Assembly: GCA_030141605.1 (NCBI GenBank)
Contig: JAQGDQ010002398.1
Coordinates: 1 to 54,863 of the forward strand
From: Tubiluchus corallicola
Lineage: Eukaryota > Priapulida > Priapulimorpha > Priapulimorphida > Tubiluchidae
DNA: 54,863 bases
Direction: 5' to 3'
In this document: piece after piece, positions 18,525-27,042 of the stretch
How the letters are laid out: every line of letters starts with the position of its first letter
Position numbering within the stretch: position 1 is the stretch's first letter
The notes under the pieces: generated by a model
Told to the model about the DNA's origin: nothing
The model's database searches: none
Seen by the model: only the letters and a program-made list of their open reading frames with translations
Translations under genes and position numbers: made by a program

Positions 18525-20756
18525 ATGCACGCATCTCTTGCTTATACTCAAGAAGAAAAAAAAGAAATTGTTAACCAGTATAGAAAACTATTACGGCTAC
18601 TTCAACCTGCACTAAATAACAAAAAGGAAGAAAAAAGTAGATATGTAAAAACTTTGCGAAGAGCCTTTAATTTAGCTTTTGAGTCTCATATGGGAATAAA
18701 GCGACAATCAGGCGAACCATACATTATACATCCTATTGCAGTTGCTACAATATGCGTGCAGGAAATGGGTCTTGGAATAACCTCTGCTATTTGTGCCCTA
18801 CTGCATGATGTAGTGGAAGATACAGGAGTAGAAATAAAAGATATTCACCAACAGTTTGGGCATAAAATTTCCAAGATCATTGATGGATTGACAAAAATTT
18901 CAGGATTGACAGGCCCTAAAACTTTTATTCAGGTAGAGAATTATAGAAAAATGTTGTTAACACTGTCGGAAGATATAAGGGTAATATTAGTGAAATTAGC
19001 CGATAGACTGCACAACATGAGGACATTAGGGCATGTGTCAAAAGAGAAAAAATTTAGAATATCCTCAGAAACCTCTTACATATACGCTCCTTTAGCTCAC
19101 AGAATGGGTTTATATTCCATAAAAACAGAGATGGAAGACCTCTATTTAAAATATACCAAAGAAGAGGATTATGCATTAATCAAGAAAAAATTAGAAAAAA
19201 CAAGTGTTGCACGGGAGAGATTTATTAAAAATTTTATTTATCCTATCAAAAAGCGCCTAAAAGAGAAGAATTTTAAATCTACTATCAAAGGACGTTTAAA
19301 GTCTGTTAATTCTATTTGGAATAAAATAAAAAAACAAAACGTTGATTTTGAGGATATTTATGATGTGTTTGCAATAAGAATAATTTTAGATGTTTCACGA
19401 GAAGAAGAAAAAGCGATTTGTTGGGCAGTGTACTCAACGGTTACAGATTTTTACCATCCCAATCCAGATAGGCTTAGAGATTGGATTAGCAGCCCGAAAC
19501 AAAATGGTTATGAATCTTTGCACGCTACGGTTATGAGCAAGACTGGCAGGTGGGTGGAAGTGCAGATTAGAAGTAAAAGAATGGATGAAGTGGCCGAAAA
19601 GGGATATGCTGCACATTGGAAATATAAAGAAGGAAAAACTAAGGGGGATGAAAGGTTAGAAGACTGGATAAGTGAAGTAAGGGGAGTATTAGAACAAAAA
19701 GATGCAGGCTCTATTGAGCTAATAGATGATATAAAGGCTAATTTTTTTGCTGAAGATATTTTTGTGTTTACGCCCCAAGGCGATTTACGGCGTTTACCTC
19801 AGAATGCTACGATGTTAGATTTTGCTTTTAACATACATTCTGATGTAGGAAAGCACTGCATAGGAGGAAAAGTGAACTACAAGCTGGTGCCCATCCATCA
19901 TAAACTAAAAACAGGAGATCAAATTGAGGTTATTACATCTCAAAAGCAGAAACCAACTAATGATTGGTTAAAAATTGTTGTTTCTTCGCGTGCTAGAAAT
20001 AAAATCAAAGATGCATTGAAGGAAGAGAAAAAAGAGGCTGCATTGGAAGGGAAAGAAATTATAAAGAGAAAGTTTAAACATTTCAAAATAGAATTTTCAC
20101 AAGGAAATATAGAAAAACTACTTGAATATTATGATTTTAAGAGTCATTTAGATTTATATTACTCTGTAGGGAACAGTGACATAGACGTTAAGAAATTCAA
20201 GCAAATTTTTAATGATGTCAGTAATGCGCCATTAAAAAAGATAACTACCGGTATTAATGCAAGAAAAGAAAAAAAAGAGACTAAAAGCTTGGATAATGCA
20301 TTAATAATTGGCAATAATTTGAGCGATGTACCATATGTTTTTGCTACATGCTGCCAACCGTTGCCAGGAGAAGATGTGTTTGGGTTTATTGCACAAGGAG
20401 TTATTAAAATACATAGAGTAAACTGTAAAAACTCTGCAGAGTTGCACTCTAAACATATGCATAAAATCATAAAGGCTCGTTGGGCGTCTGATGCCGAAGT
20501 GACACTTGATGTAGAATTGGAGCTTGAAGGTGTTGATAGACGGGGGGTTATATCTGATGTTACGGAAGTTATTACAAAAGAGGAACTTGTAAATATTCGA
20601 TCATTTAACACTTCATCAAGAAATAATTTGTTTAAAGGAAAAATAGTACTTTGTGTAAGGAATAAATATCAATTAGATGGAATTATTCAGAAGTTACTAC
20701 AAATAAAAGGCATTAATAAAGTCTTTAGAACAGAATTAGATACTCCGCAAGAGTAA
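18525..20756 (+). CDS. Bifunctional (p)ppGpp synthetase/hydrolase
   Basis: 743 residues, full length for the Bacteroidota RelA/SpoT (Rsh) protein. Domains in order: HD hydrolase (residues about 45-200) with the intact HDVVED motif at 94-99, RelA/SpoT synthetase (about 250-370) with RIILD and NGYESLHATV, TGS (about 410-475, IFVFTPQGDLRRLP), zinc-finger/helical region with ATCCQPLPGEDVFGF, and a C-terminal ACT domain. With both catalytic sites apparently intact it should make and destroy the stringent-response alarmone. It lies 23 bases after ddl, so co-transcription is likely. No terminator was seen after it. Confidence 0.93.
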   Translation: MHASLAYTQEEKKEIVNQYRKLLRLLQPALNNKKEEKSRYVKTLRRAFNLAFESHMGIKRQSGEPYIIHPIAVATICVQEMGLGITSAICALLHDVVEDTGVEIKDIHQQFGHKISKIIDGLTKISGLTGPKTFIQVENYRKMLLTLSEDIRVILVKLADRLHNMRTLGHVSKEKKFRISSETSYIYAPLAHRMGLYSIKTEMEDLYLKYTKEEDYALIKKKLEKTSVARERFIKNFIYPIKKRLKEKNFKSTIKGRLKSVNSIWNKIKKQNVDFEDIYDVFAIRIILDVSREEEKAICWAVYSTVTDFYHPNPDRLRDWISSPKQNGYESLHATVMSKTGRWVEVQIRSKRMDEVAEKGYAAHWKYKEGKTKGDERLEDWISEVRGVLEQKDAGSIELIDDIKANFFAEDIFVFTPQGDLRRLPQNATMLDFAFNIHSDVGKHCIGGKVNYKLVPIHHKLKTGDQIEVITSQKQKPTNDWLKIVVSSRARNKIKDALKEEKKEAALEGKEIIKRKFKHFKIEFSQGNIEKLLEYYDFKSHLDLYYSVGNSDIDVKKFKQIFNDVSNAPLKKITTGINARKEKKETKSLDNALIIGNNLSDVPYVFATCCQPLPGEDVFGFIAQGVIKIHRVNCKNSAELHSKHMHKIIKARWASDAEVTLDVELELEGVDRRGVISDVTEVITKEELVNIRSFNTSSRNNLFKGKIVLCVRNKYQLDGIIQKLLQIKGINKVFRTELDTPQE

Positions 20757-20822
20757 AACAAACATATGCCTATTTCACTACCCTGTATTTAGTATTTTAT
20801 GGTGGAATTTGATGCCTTCACT

Positions 20823-20852
20823 TTGTAAGTGTCTGTGATTTTATTACTTTTG
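20823..20852 (+). promoter_or_regulatory. Promoter of the GT2 glycosyltransferase gene
   Basis: TTG 20823-20825, exactly 19 bases, TACTTTTG 20845-20852: a full consensus match. Predicted start of transcription near 20859, about 23 bases before the ATG at 20882, which supports that start and the long N-terminus of the protein. Confidence 0.75.
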
Positions 20853-20881
20853 CAAGTAGACTAAGAATTGAATCCTTATGT

Positions 20882-21856
20882 ATGAAAAAAAACGAAAAAT
20901 CAACTACACAACATTTTACAAAAACAAAACCTAAAGAGAATTTTATAGAAGGAGAAAAAACCATCTTGTTTTTCCCTGAGGAGAAAGAAGGTAGGCAAGG
21001 AGAGGGAGGGTTAAGGACAAAAGGTTTTTTTAAAGCAAACACCAAAAAAAAACCACTAATTACTGTTGTAACAGTAGTATTTAACGATTCCAAAGGACTT
21101 GAAAAAACAATACAAAGTGTTATTAATCAGAGCTATGATAATGTAGAGTATATTGTAATAGATGGTGGGTCGAAAGATGGAACAGTAGATGTAATAAAGA
21201 AATATGAATATGCAATAGACTATTGGGTAAGTGAAAAAGATAAAGGCATATATGAGGCCATGAACAAGGGCATAGACCTTGCAACGGGAGAGTGGATGAA
21301 TTTTATGAATGCTGGAGACACCTTTTATGAATTAGATACTCTTGAAAAAATAGAATTTACCAAGTGGAAAGATAAGCATATATTGTATGGAGATGCTATA
21401 ACATCATACTCGGGTTATAGCTTGTTAGGAAAACCTGATCATGGAAAAAAGATATGGGAAAGAACAATGTGTTGCCATCAGACAGCATTCATTAAACGAC
21501 AATTACAAAAAAGATATAAATATAATACTCAATATAATATAGCAGCAGATTATGATTTTTTTTATAAGGTTTATATTCAAAAATATGTTTTTCATTATTT
21601 TCCCAAAGTTATAACATTAATGTATGGGTATGGAATTTCTAGAACGAAAGATATTTTAACGTTATACGAAACTTGCTTAGCATCTTATAGAAATAATCCT
21701 AAAAAAATTTTCTTCATCATACTACACTTTATAAAAGGTATTTTTCGTTCAGTGCTGATATATAAAACAAAAAACTTGCTTTTATTGATTTTACCAAAAA
21801 ATGTTTTTATTGGTTTAATGAAAATTCGTCACAAAAAGAAAGTAGTGGATCTCTAA
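20882..21856 (+). CDS. Family 2 glycosyltransferase
   Basis: 324 residues. A charged N-terminal extension of about 55 residues carries EGGLRTKGFFK, then a GT-A fold: ITVVTVVFNDSKGLEKTIQS, VEYIVIDGGSKDGTVD, DKGIYEAMNKGIDLATGEW and the metal-binding region MNAGDTF. The C-terminal third is basic and hydrophobic (IILHFIKGIFRSVLIY), suggesting membrane association. It transfers a sugar from a nucleotide sugar to a growing surface polysaccharide; donor and acceptor cannot be read from sequence. It has its own consensus promoter and ends back to back with the convergent Stealth gene, with no bases between them. It starts the polysaccharide cluster. Confidence 0.85.
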   Translation: MKKNEKSTTQHFTKTKPKENFIEGEKTILFFPEEKEGRQGEGGLRTKGFFKANTKKKPLITVVTVVFNDSKGLEKTIQSVINQSYDNVEYIVIDGGSKDGTVDVIKKYEYAIDYWVSEKDKGIYEAMNKGIDLATGEWMNFMNAGDTFYELDTLEKIEFTKWKDKHILYGDAITSYSGYSLLGKPDHGKKIWERTMCCHQTAFIKRQLQKRYKYNTQYNIAADYDFFYKVYIQKYVFHYFPKVITLMYGYGISRTKDILTLYETCLASYRNNPKKIFFIILHFIKGIFRSVLIYKTKNLLLLILPKNVFIGLMKIRHKKKVVDL

Positions 21857-22930
21857 TTACTTCTCAAAACTTGACTTATTAGGTAATATAGAATTAAAAA
21901 AATCAACTAATATTTTTTCTACTTCTTTACGCTGTGCATCTGATAAATTTGGAAAATCATTAAAGCAAAGAAGCGAAAGTTTTTTATTATTACGTATGAA
22001 TTTTATTGTCTTTTTTGTTTGCTCCATGGGCGACGTTTTACCATCATATATTAGACTAGATTTTACTTTCAACATTTGATTTGTAGAGGGTGCTAGTAAA
22101 ACATCTTTTGGAAAATATGGGTTGAAACGACCATGAGCAAGTCTTGAAAATCTGAACAAAGTTTGAGTCAAAGCATTATATTGTCTAAACTTATGATGCA
22201 TTGCAGCCTGTATTTCCTTTTTGTATTGTTGATACAGAGTCAATATATCTTGTTTAAGGTATGGCTTTGCGTGGTGATACTCTCTAACTGTTGGAATAAA
22301 ATTGATAGGCAATATCCTCCATAGCAGATTTGAAAGATTGTTTTTTAAACCATAATTCCAATTAAACATCTTAGCAAAGAGTTTTCTAGTCATCACTCTT
22401 TTATTTATACTTTGATTAATAATATTCATCGTTACAAGATTCATGTGTGTTTCTGGATCGACATAAAAATACATAAATGGCACAACAACAAAAAAATCAT
22501 TAGGAAGCCCATTTTTAAAGAAACGCTTTTCGCCAATAGGCTTTAAAACATACGTATCATCATTAAAATATACAAATTGTTCTGATAAATCTGGAATATT
22601 AGCTATCCCTAGTTCTATTGCTCCACTATTAAAAGTAGGTAATGCGGATTTAGGCAATATCTCCTCATGTTTAATGATGTTGATTTTTGGATGATTAACG
22701 TTTAGCCACTTGGGGAGGTGCCCATATGTAACAAAGTGGATTTTTCTCACCCAAGGAGTAAACTCCTCAAATCCTCTGAATATATATTTAAATGTATTCC
22801 ACGCTCTGTATCTATGCTCTATGTCTTCTACTTCTCCTTTGTGGTGCTGTTTGAATTCTTTTTGCCATTTGGGGTCAGAAGAGTCTACCCATGTAATCAC
22901 AAAATCTATTTCTGGAGGCTTGTTTTTCAT
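21857..22930 (-). CDS. Stealth-family sugar-phosphate transferase
   Basis: 357 residues with all four Stealth conserved regions: CR1 IDFVITWVDSSDPKWQ (residues 8-23), CR2 with RYRAWNTFKYIFRGFEEF, YGHLPKWLN and FNSGAIELGI/FVYFNDDTYVL, CR3 around EYHHAKPYLK, and CR4 CFNDFPNLSDAQ. Stealth proteins move hexose-1-phosphate from a nucleotide sugar onto capsule or exopolysaccharide, making phosphodiester-linked repeats; they are related to the human GlcNAc-1-phosphotransferase. This predicts a phosphodiester-containing polymer here. It is the only leftward gene in the cluster and is driven from a palindromic promoter shared with the Wzy-like gene. Confidence 0.9.
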   Translation of the reverse strand: MKNKPPEIDFVITWVDSSDPKWQKEFKQHHKGEVEDIEHRYRAWNTFKYIFRGFEEFTPWVRKIHFVTYGHLPKWLNVNHPKINIIKHEEILPKSALPTFNSGAIELGIANIPDLSEQFVYFNDDTYVLKPIGEKRFFKNGLPNDFFVVVPFMYFYVDPETHMNLVTMNIINQSINKRVMTRKLFAKMFNWNYGLKNNLSNLLWRILPINFIPTVREYHHAKPYLKQDILTLYQQYKKEIQAAMHHKFRQYNALTQTLFRFSRLAHGRFNPYFPKDVLLAPSTNQMLKVKSSLIYDGKTSPMEQTKKTIKFIRNNKKLSLLCFNDFPNLSDAQRKEVEKILVDFFNSILPNKSSFEK

Positions 22931-22990
22931 GAAAATCTATTTTTTTTACTACTTTCCAGGTCATATTTAGCAATAAAGTTATCTTTATCA

Positions 22991-23009
22991 TATCTTTGAA
23001 ACAAAGATA
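22991..23009. promoter_or_regulatory. Palindromic divergent promoter between Stealth and wzy-like genes
   Basis: TATCTTTG (22991-22998) and its exact inverted copy CAAAGATA (23002-23009) are separated by AAA. Each is a full TAnnTTTG -7 box, one facing right toward the Wzy-like gene and one facing left toward the Stealth gene. The leftward one has TTG at 18 bases (23030-23028); the rightward -33 is not clear. The start points would overlap, so the two directions should compete. Confidence 0.65.
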
Positions 23010-23065
23010 CAAAATTTTTATAAAAGTCAAAAAACATAACCAATAAATAGAATATTAAAAGCATT

Positions 23066-24430
23066 ATGCTAACCTTACAGAGGATTGTTATAGCATTGTT
23101 ATTTGTTGCATTTCAGATGTTTATAGCCTGTTTGCAACCATTTGCAGGAATTGGCGTAGGTGTAATCATAGTTGCTATATTGGGGCTAAAACTAAAAACC
23201 TCTAATTATTTGTTATTATATTTCGTAGTACTTCTTACTCTACAAAATTTTTTTATTTCTATATTTTCTATATTTATAGAAACCTCTTTAGAACTTAATA
23301 TTCTACAAGGGTTTAATTTCTTTTTTGCTGTTTTTGTATTTATAATTTTATTAATCAAACATAAGAGGCATGTATTTATCATTGATAAGCGTATAAAAGG
23401 ATCTGTAATATTAATAACATTTTCTATATTGTATGGTGCGGTATTGGGAGCATTGCAAGCCGAAAATTTAACAAATACATTAGTTTATATTCGAGTATTA
23501 ACCTTACCAATTATGAGTTTATTCATTGGAGTTTGGCTAGCAAGAAATACTCATCAATTTTCTTTTGATAATTTATTCATAGTTTTGACCTTTGTTTTTG
23601 TGGTGGGAGCCTTTGTAGAATTTCTTTTCCCACAGGCATACTATACATTAATAAATGCTCCAAGTTTTTTTATTTTTAAGAAAAGCTTTCCACAAAGCAC
23701 CACTGCTGCAGATATAATAACTCGCTTTAATAGACCTTTTTTTAACATAGATGCTATAATTCAAGCAAAACTTTTACGTATTGCAGGCTTAACAATGCAT
23801 GGCATTTCTTTTGCTTTTATGATGTTTTCTGTAGCCATGTTTCATAGGTATAACAATAAAAAAAGGTTATTTTATCTTATTTTATTTGTAGTAGCTTTCT
23901 TTGCGGCGGTTAAAGGCGTAACACTAATGATGTTATATGTTATTTACTTATCTATATTTCTACGAAATAAAAAGCCTAGTGTTTACACAATCATACTTTT
24001 TCTTCTTCCTTTCTGGGCAGGAATATTAATAGCAGGTAATTTTGTATATAACGAGCATGTAATTGGGTTTATCAATGGATGTAAGAGTCTTGTGCTTCAT
24101 CCTTTTGGATTAGGGTTAGGATGCGTGGGCAACTTTGGGGATAAGTGGATTTCCCATGGAGGAGAAAGTATATGGGGGGTGATTTTTGCGAGTTTAGGAA
24201 TAATTTCTTTTTTATACCTTATTCCTTTATTTAATATAATAAAGTTTTTGTTTAATAAATTAAGAAATGATAAACGCACACAAATAATAGGCTGGGGATG
24301 TGTTATTTTATTTTTTCAAGGAATTTTTCAAGAAGAAGCATTCTCTCCTTTGGGTTTGAGCTTCTTTATGTTTTTAACGGGATATATTACATTTAAACAT
24401 CATCTTTCTTGTTATTCAGTACAGAAGTAA
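23066..24430 (+). CDS. Wzy/O-antigen-ligase-like membrane polymerase
   Basis: 454 residues with roughly ten to twelve membrane helices (first RIVIALLFVAFQMFIACLQ, then VIIVAILGLKL and so on) and one larger outer loop around residues 185-235, containing the polar stretch PQSTTAADIITRFNRPFF. Late motif: HPFGLGLGCVGNFGDKWISHG, quoted as HPFGLGLGC and GGESIWGV, resembles the 'NxxLxxxxxxGxxG' region of O-antigen ligases and polymerases (Wzy/WaaL superfamily). It probably polymerises repeat units at the periplasmic face. Sequence in this superfamily is poorly conserved, so ligase versus polymerase is open. It is in the middle of the polysaccharide genes. Confidence 0.7.
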   Translation: MLTLQRIVIALLFVAFQMFIACLQPFAGIGVGVIIVAILGLKLKTSNYLLLYFVVLLTLQNFFISIFSIFIETSLELNILQGFNFFFAVFVFIILLIKHKRHVFIIDKRIKGSVILITFSILYGAVLGALQAENLTNTLVYIRVLTLPIMSLFIGVWLARNTHQFSFDNLFIVLTFVFVVGAFVEFLFPQAYYTLINAPSFFIFKKSFPQSTTAADIITRFNRPFFNIDAIIQAKLLRIAGLTMHGISFAFMMFSVAMFHRYNNKKRLFYLILFVVAFFAAVKGVTLMMLYVIYLSIFLRNKKPSVYTIILFLLPFWAGILIAGNFVYNEHVIGFINGCKSLVLHPFGLGLGCVGNFGDKWISHGGESIWGVIFASLGIISFLYLIPLFNIIKFLFNKLRNDKRTQIIGWGCVILFFQGIFQEEAFSPLGLSFFMFLTGYITFKHHLSCYSVQK

Positions 24431-24475
24431 TTACTTTTACATATTATTAATTATTTAATTGTAGACTAAATATTT

Positions 24476-25390
24476 ATGTTTTCATTTATTATTCCAACAA
24501 AAAATAGACAGCAGCTATTAAAGAAGTCAATAACGCATATACAGCTTAGTCTAAAAGAAATGAAATTTCCTTATGAAATTTTAATATTTGATGACAACTC
24601 TACACCAGCTTTAAAATTCGATGATCTTCCTAATAATGTTATTTTAACAAGAAGCGATAAAGCTGCTGGGCCTGCTTTTGCAAGAAATAGGCTAATAAAA
24701 ATGGCTGCCACCACAACAAAATATTATGTGTTCTTAGATGATGATATTTTTGTTTTTAATCTTCAGGAGGCATTATTAATTGCAAAGAAAAACTTAGATG
24801 AAGGATATGGTGCCGTCACCATTCCCCATATTGATCTTCCTTTAAAAAGAAACGCATTTGCACAAAAGTTTAGATATTTCTTTGATAAAAGAAAGCATTC
24901 TAATGATGTTGTCTTTTTTAGCGAAGGAGTTTGCATTATGAAAAAAGAAGTGTTTGATGCATGTGGTTACTTTGATGAAACTTATGTTTTCGAACTTGAT
25001 GAAGGAGATTTTTCTTTGCGAATGTTTGTAAAAGGAATTAAGCAAAAAGTACTTTTTAATTATAGAATTATTGCTATTCATGATAGACCATTAGCTTTTC
25101 ATATAAGTGAAGATAGCCAATATCACATGGCAAAGGAAGAGTGGTTAAGAAGAAAAGTACTATTACTCTCAAATCGCTTACTCTTTCATTATAAATTTAT
25201 AAAAAATAAACCATTACGATTAACTTTAAATATTGTATATTTTTTAATATATTGCACGAAACTTAAAAATATTACATTAGTAAGAAATGCTATAAAAAGA
25301 TATAAAAAACTAAAATTGAAGATTAAAACTGAGCAATATTCTCTAAAAGTCATTTTTCGTTTCCTATTTAAAAGATATTTCAACTGGTGA
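24476..25390 (+). CDS. Family 2 glycosyltransferase
   Basis: 304 residues. The GT-A start is SFIIPTKNRQQLLKKSI, followed by YEILIFDDNS, GPAFARNRLIK and the metal-binding YYVFLDDDIFVF. The catalytic-base region is YVFELDEGDFSLRMF. A basic C-terminus rich in Lys/Arg and aromatic residues suggests it sits on the inner membrane. It ends in TGA at 25388-25390, overlapping the ATG of the next gene (ATGA-type overlap), which signals translational coupling with the PssD-like subunit. Substrate unknown. It lies 45 bases after the Wzy-like gene. Confidence 0.85.
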   Translation: MFSFIIPTKNRQQLLKKSITHIQLSLKEMKFPYEILIFDDNSTPALKFDDLPNNVILTRSDKAAGPAFARNRLIKMAATTTKYYVFLDDDIFVFNLQEALLIAKKNLDEGYGAVTIPHIDLPLKRNAFAQKFRYFFDKRKHSNDVVFFSEGVCIMKKEVFDACGYFDETYVFELDEGDFSLRMFVKGIKQKVLFNYRIIAIHDRPLAFHISEDSQYHMAKEEWLRRKVLLLSNRLLFHYKFIKNKPLRLTLNIVYFLIYCTKLKNITLVRNAIKRYKKLKLKIKTEQYSLKVIFRFLFKRYFNW

Positions 25391-25853
25391 TGAGAACAAA
25401 ATTATGTTTGATAGCGTCTGGTGGCGGACATTTTTTAGAACTATTGCAATTAGAAAAATGGTATGAACAGTACGATCATTTTTTTATAACAGAAAAGACT
25501 AATACAATTAAAGAATTTTCTAAGCAAAACAAAACCTATCTGTTCCCACAGATTAATAGGAGGAGATATGATTTTTTTTTCTGCTTACCATAATATTTTT
25601 TAAAGGAGCAAGAGTTTTGATAAAGGAAAAACCAAACTTTATTATTAGCACGGGAGCATTAGTTGCCTTTCCCATTTTATTGATGGCAAAAGTAATGCGA
25701 AAAAAAATTATATTTATAGAGTCATTTTCTAAAGTAAAAGGGCAAACAGTCACAGGAAAATTAGCATACAAGTTTGCTGATTTGTTTATTATACAAAGAA
25801 AAGAATTGCAAAAGTTCTATCCCAAAGCAATTTATGGAGGTAGCATATACTAG
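25390..25853 (+). pseudogene. PssD/Alg14-like glycosyltransferase subunit, frameshift at T9
   Basis: Membrane-anchoring half of a two-subunit UDP-sugar transferase. The first frame has the Alg14 motif CLIASGGGHFLELLQLEKW and stops at 25591-25593 after YDFFFCLP. With one more T in the T9 run at 25572-25580 the frame continues as LLTIIFFKGARVLIKEKP and on into NFIISTGALVAFPILLMAK, KKIIFIESFSKVKG and FPKAIYGGSIY-like ending (YPKAIYGGSIY). The full protein would be about 155 residues, normal for this family. The long homopolymer makes this either a consensus error or a phase-variable switch. It overlaps the GT2 gene upstream and abuts the PssE-like gene (TAGATG), so all three are coupled. Confidence 0.82.
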
Positions 25854-26348
25854 ATGATATTTGTAGTATTAGGCACACAGCAATTTCAATTTAATAGATT
25901 GCTAATTGAAATGGATAGACTAGTTTCAAAAGGAATTGTCCAAGAAAAAGTTTTTGCACAAACAGGTCATACAAAATATGTTCCCAAGCATTTTAAATAT
26001 TCTTCTTTTTTAACATTTAACCAGTTTATTACTAACCTCAAGAATGCCAGTTTAGTTATTACACACGGAGGCACTGGATCTATCATTAGTGCTTTAAAAC
26101 AAAATAAAACCATTATTGCTATTCCTCGTTTAAAAAAATATAGGGAACATGTAGATAATCACCAGCAAGAAATTGTCGAAGCATTAAGCCAAAGTGGCTA
26201 TATTATAGTTTGTAACAATGTAGAAGATTTAGGAAATAAAATAAATATTGCTAAATGCTTTAAACCTATTCCTTACGTGAGTGGCAATGATAAAATCATT
26301 TCTATTCTTCAAAGCTTTGTTGAAAATTCCTTCAAAATGAAAAAATAA
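25854..26348 (+). CDS. PssE/Alg13-like glycosyltransferase catalytic subunit
   Basis: 164 residues. It matches the C-terminal domain of GT28 enzymes: start MIFVVLGTQQFQFNRLL, then VFAQTGHTKYVP, and the UDP-sugar binding signature LVITHGGTGSIISALK followed by IIAIPRLKKYREHVDNHQ. This half binds the nucleotide sugar and works with the PssD-like membrane subunit encoded immediately upstream, whose stop TAG directly precedes this ATG. The pair is expected to add one sugar on a lipid carrier at the inner membrane. The donor is UDP-GlcA in rhizobial PssDE; not known here. If the PssD half is off, this subunit would be stranded. Confidence 0.88.
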   Translation: MIFVVLGTQQFQFNRLLIEMDRLVSKGIVQEKVFAQTGHTKYVPKHFKYSSFLTFNQFITNLKNASLVITHGGTGSIISALKQNKTIIAIPRLKKYREHVDNHQQEIVEALSQSGYIIVCNNVEDLGNKINIAKCFKPIPYVSGNDKIISILQSFVENSFKMKK

Positions 26349-26350
26349 TT

Positions 26351-26358
26351 TATATTTG
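26351..26358 (+). promoter_or_regulatory. -7 box for rpe
   Basis: TATATTTG, a full TAnnTTTG match, immediately after the pssE-like stop and 22 bases before the rpe ATG. No TTG at -33. It separates the metabolic gene from the polysaccharide cluster. Confidence 0.45.
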
Positions 26359-26380
26359 TTTGAACAAATTATTTTAAATC

Positions 26381-27034
26381 ATGGCAATATTAGCACCATC
26401 TATATTGGACTCTAATTTTGGAAACCTTGAAAAGGAGATAGACTTATTGCATAAAAGTCAAGTAAGCTGGCTGCATTTGGATGTAATGGATGGAGTGTTT
26501 GTCCCCAATATTTCGTTTGGCATACCCGTAGTGAAAGCAGTAAAGCAGTTGTCAAATAGCTTTTTAGATGTTCATTTAATGATAGTCAACCCTGAAAACC
26601 ACGTAGAAAAATTTGCACAAGCGGGAGCTTCCCTAATAACCATTCATTATGAAGCATGCAAAAACATTGACCAAACCATTAATTTAATAAAGTCATTAAA
26701 TAGCCAAGTTGGGCTTGCAATAAATCCTGATACAGACGTAAGTGTCGTTGTGCCTTATATCGAAAAATTAGACTGAATTCTTATAATGTCAGTTTTTCCG
26801 GGGTTTGGTGGACAGAAATTTATTGACACAGCCTTAGAAAAAATATCCTATTTAAAAAAAGAAATAGACAAAAGGTCACTAAAAACAAAAATTGAAGTTG
26901 ATGGAGGCATTAATGAACAAAATATTAAAAATGTTGCACAACATGGGACTGACATAATTGTAGCAGGAAGTTGCATTTTTAAATCAAATAACCCAAAAGA
27001 AACCATCAATACATTGCAACAATTTATAAACTAA
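26381..27034 (+). pseudogene. rpe: Ribulose-phosphate 3-epimerase, in-frame TGA
   Basis: Interconverts ribulose 5-phosphate and xylulose 5-phosphate in the pentose-phosphate pathway. Motifs are intact: LAPSILDSNFGNL, WLHLDVMDGVFVPN, DVHLMIVNPENH, IHYEA, then IMSVFPGFGGQKF, IEVDGGI and IIVAGSCIF. Codon 132 is TGA (26774-26776), within IEKLD-stop-ILIMSVFPG, in the same frame on both sides. Homologues usually have a hydrophobic residue there, so TTA-to-TGA is a simple explanation. The rest would make a normal enzyme of about 217 residues. Causes: sequencing error, a real nonsense mutation or read-through. It has its own -7 box and the nuclease-like gene follows by 8 bases. Confidence 0.88.
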
Positions 27035-27042
27035 ATAGCAAA

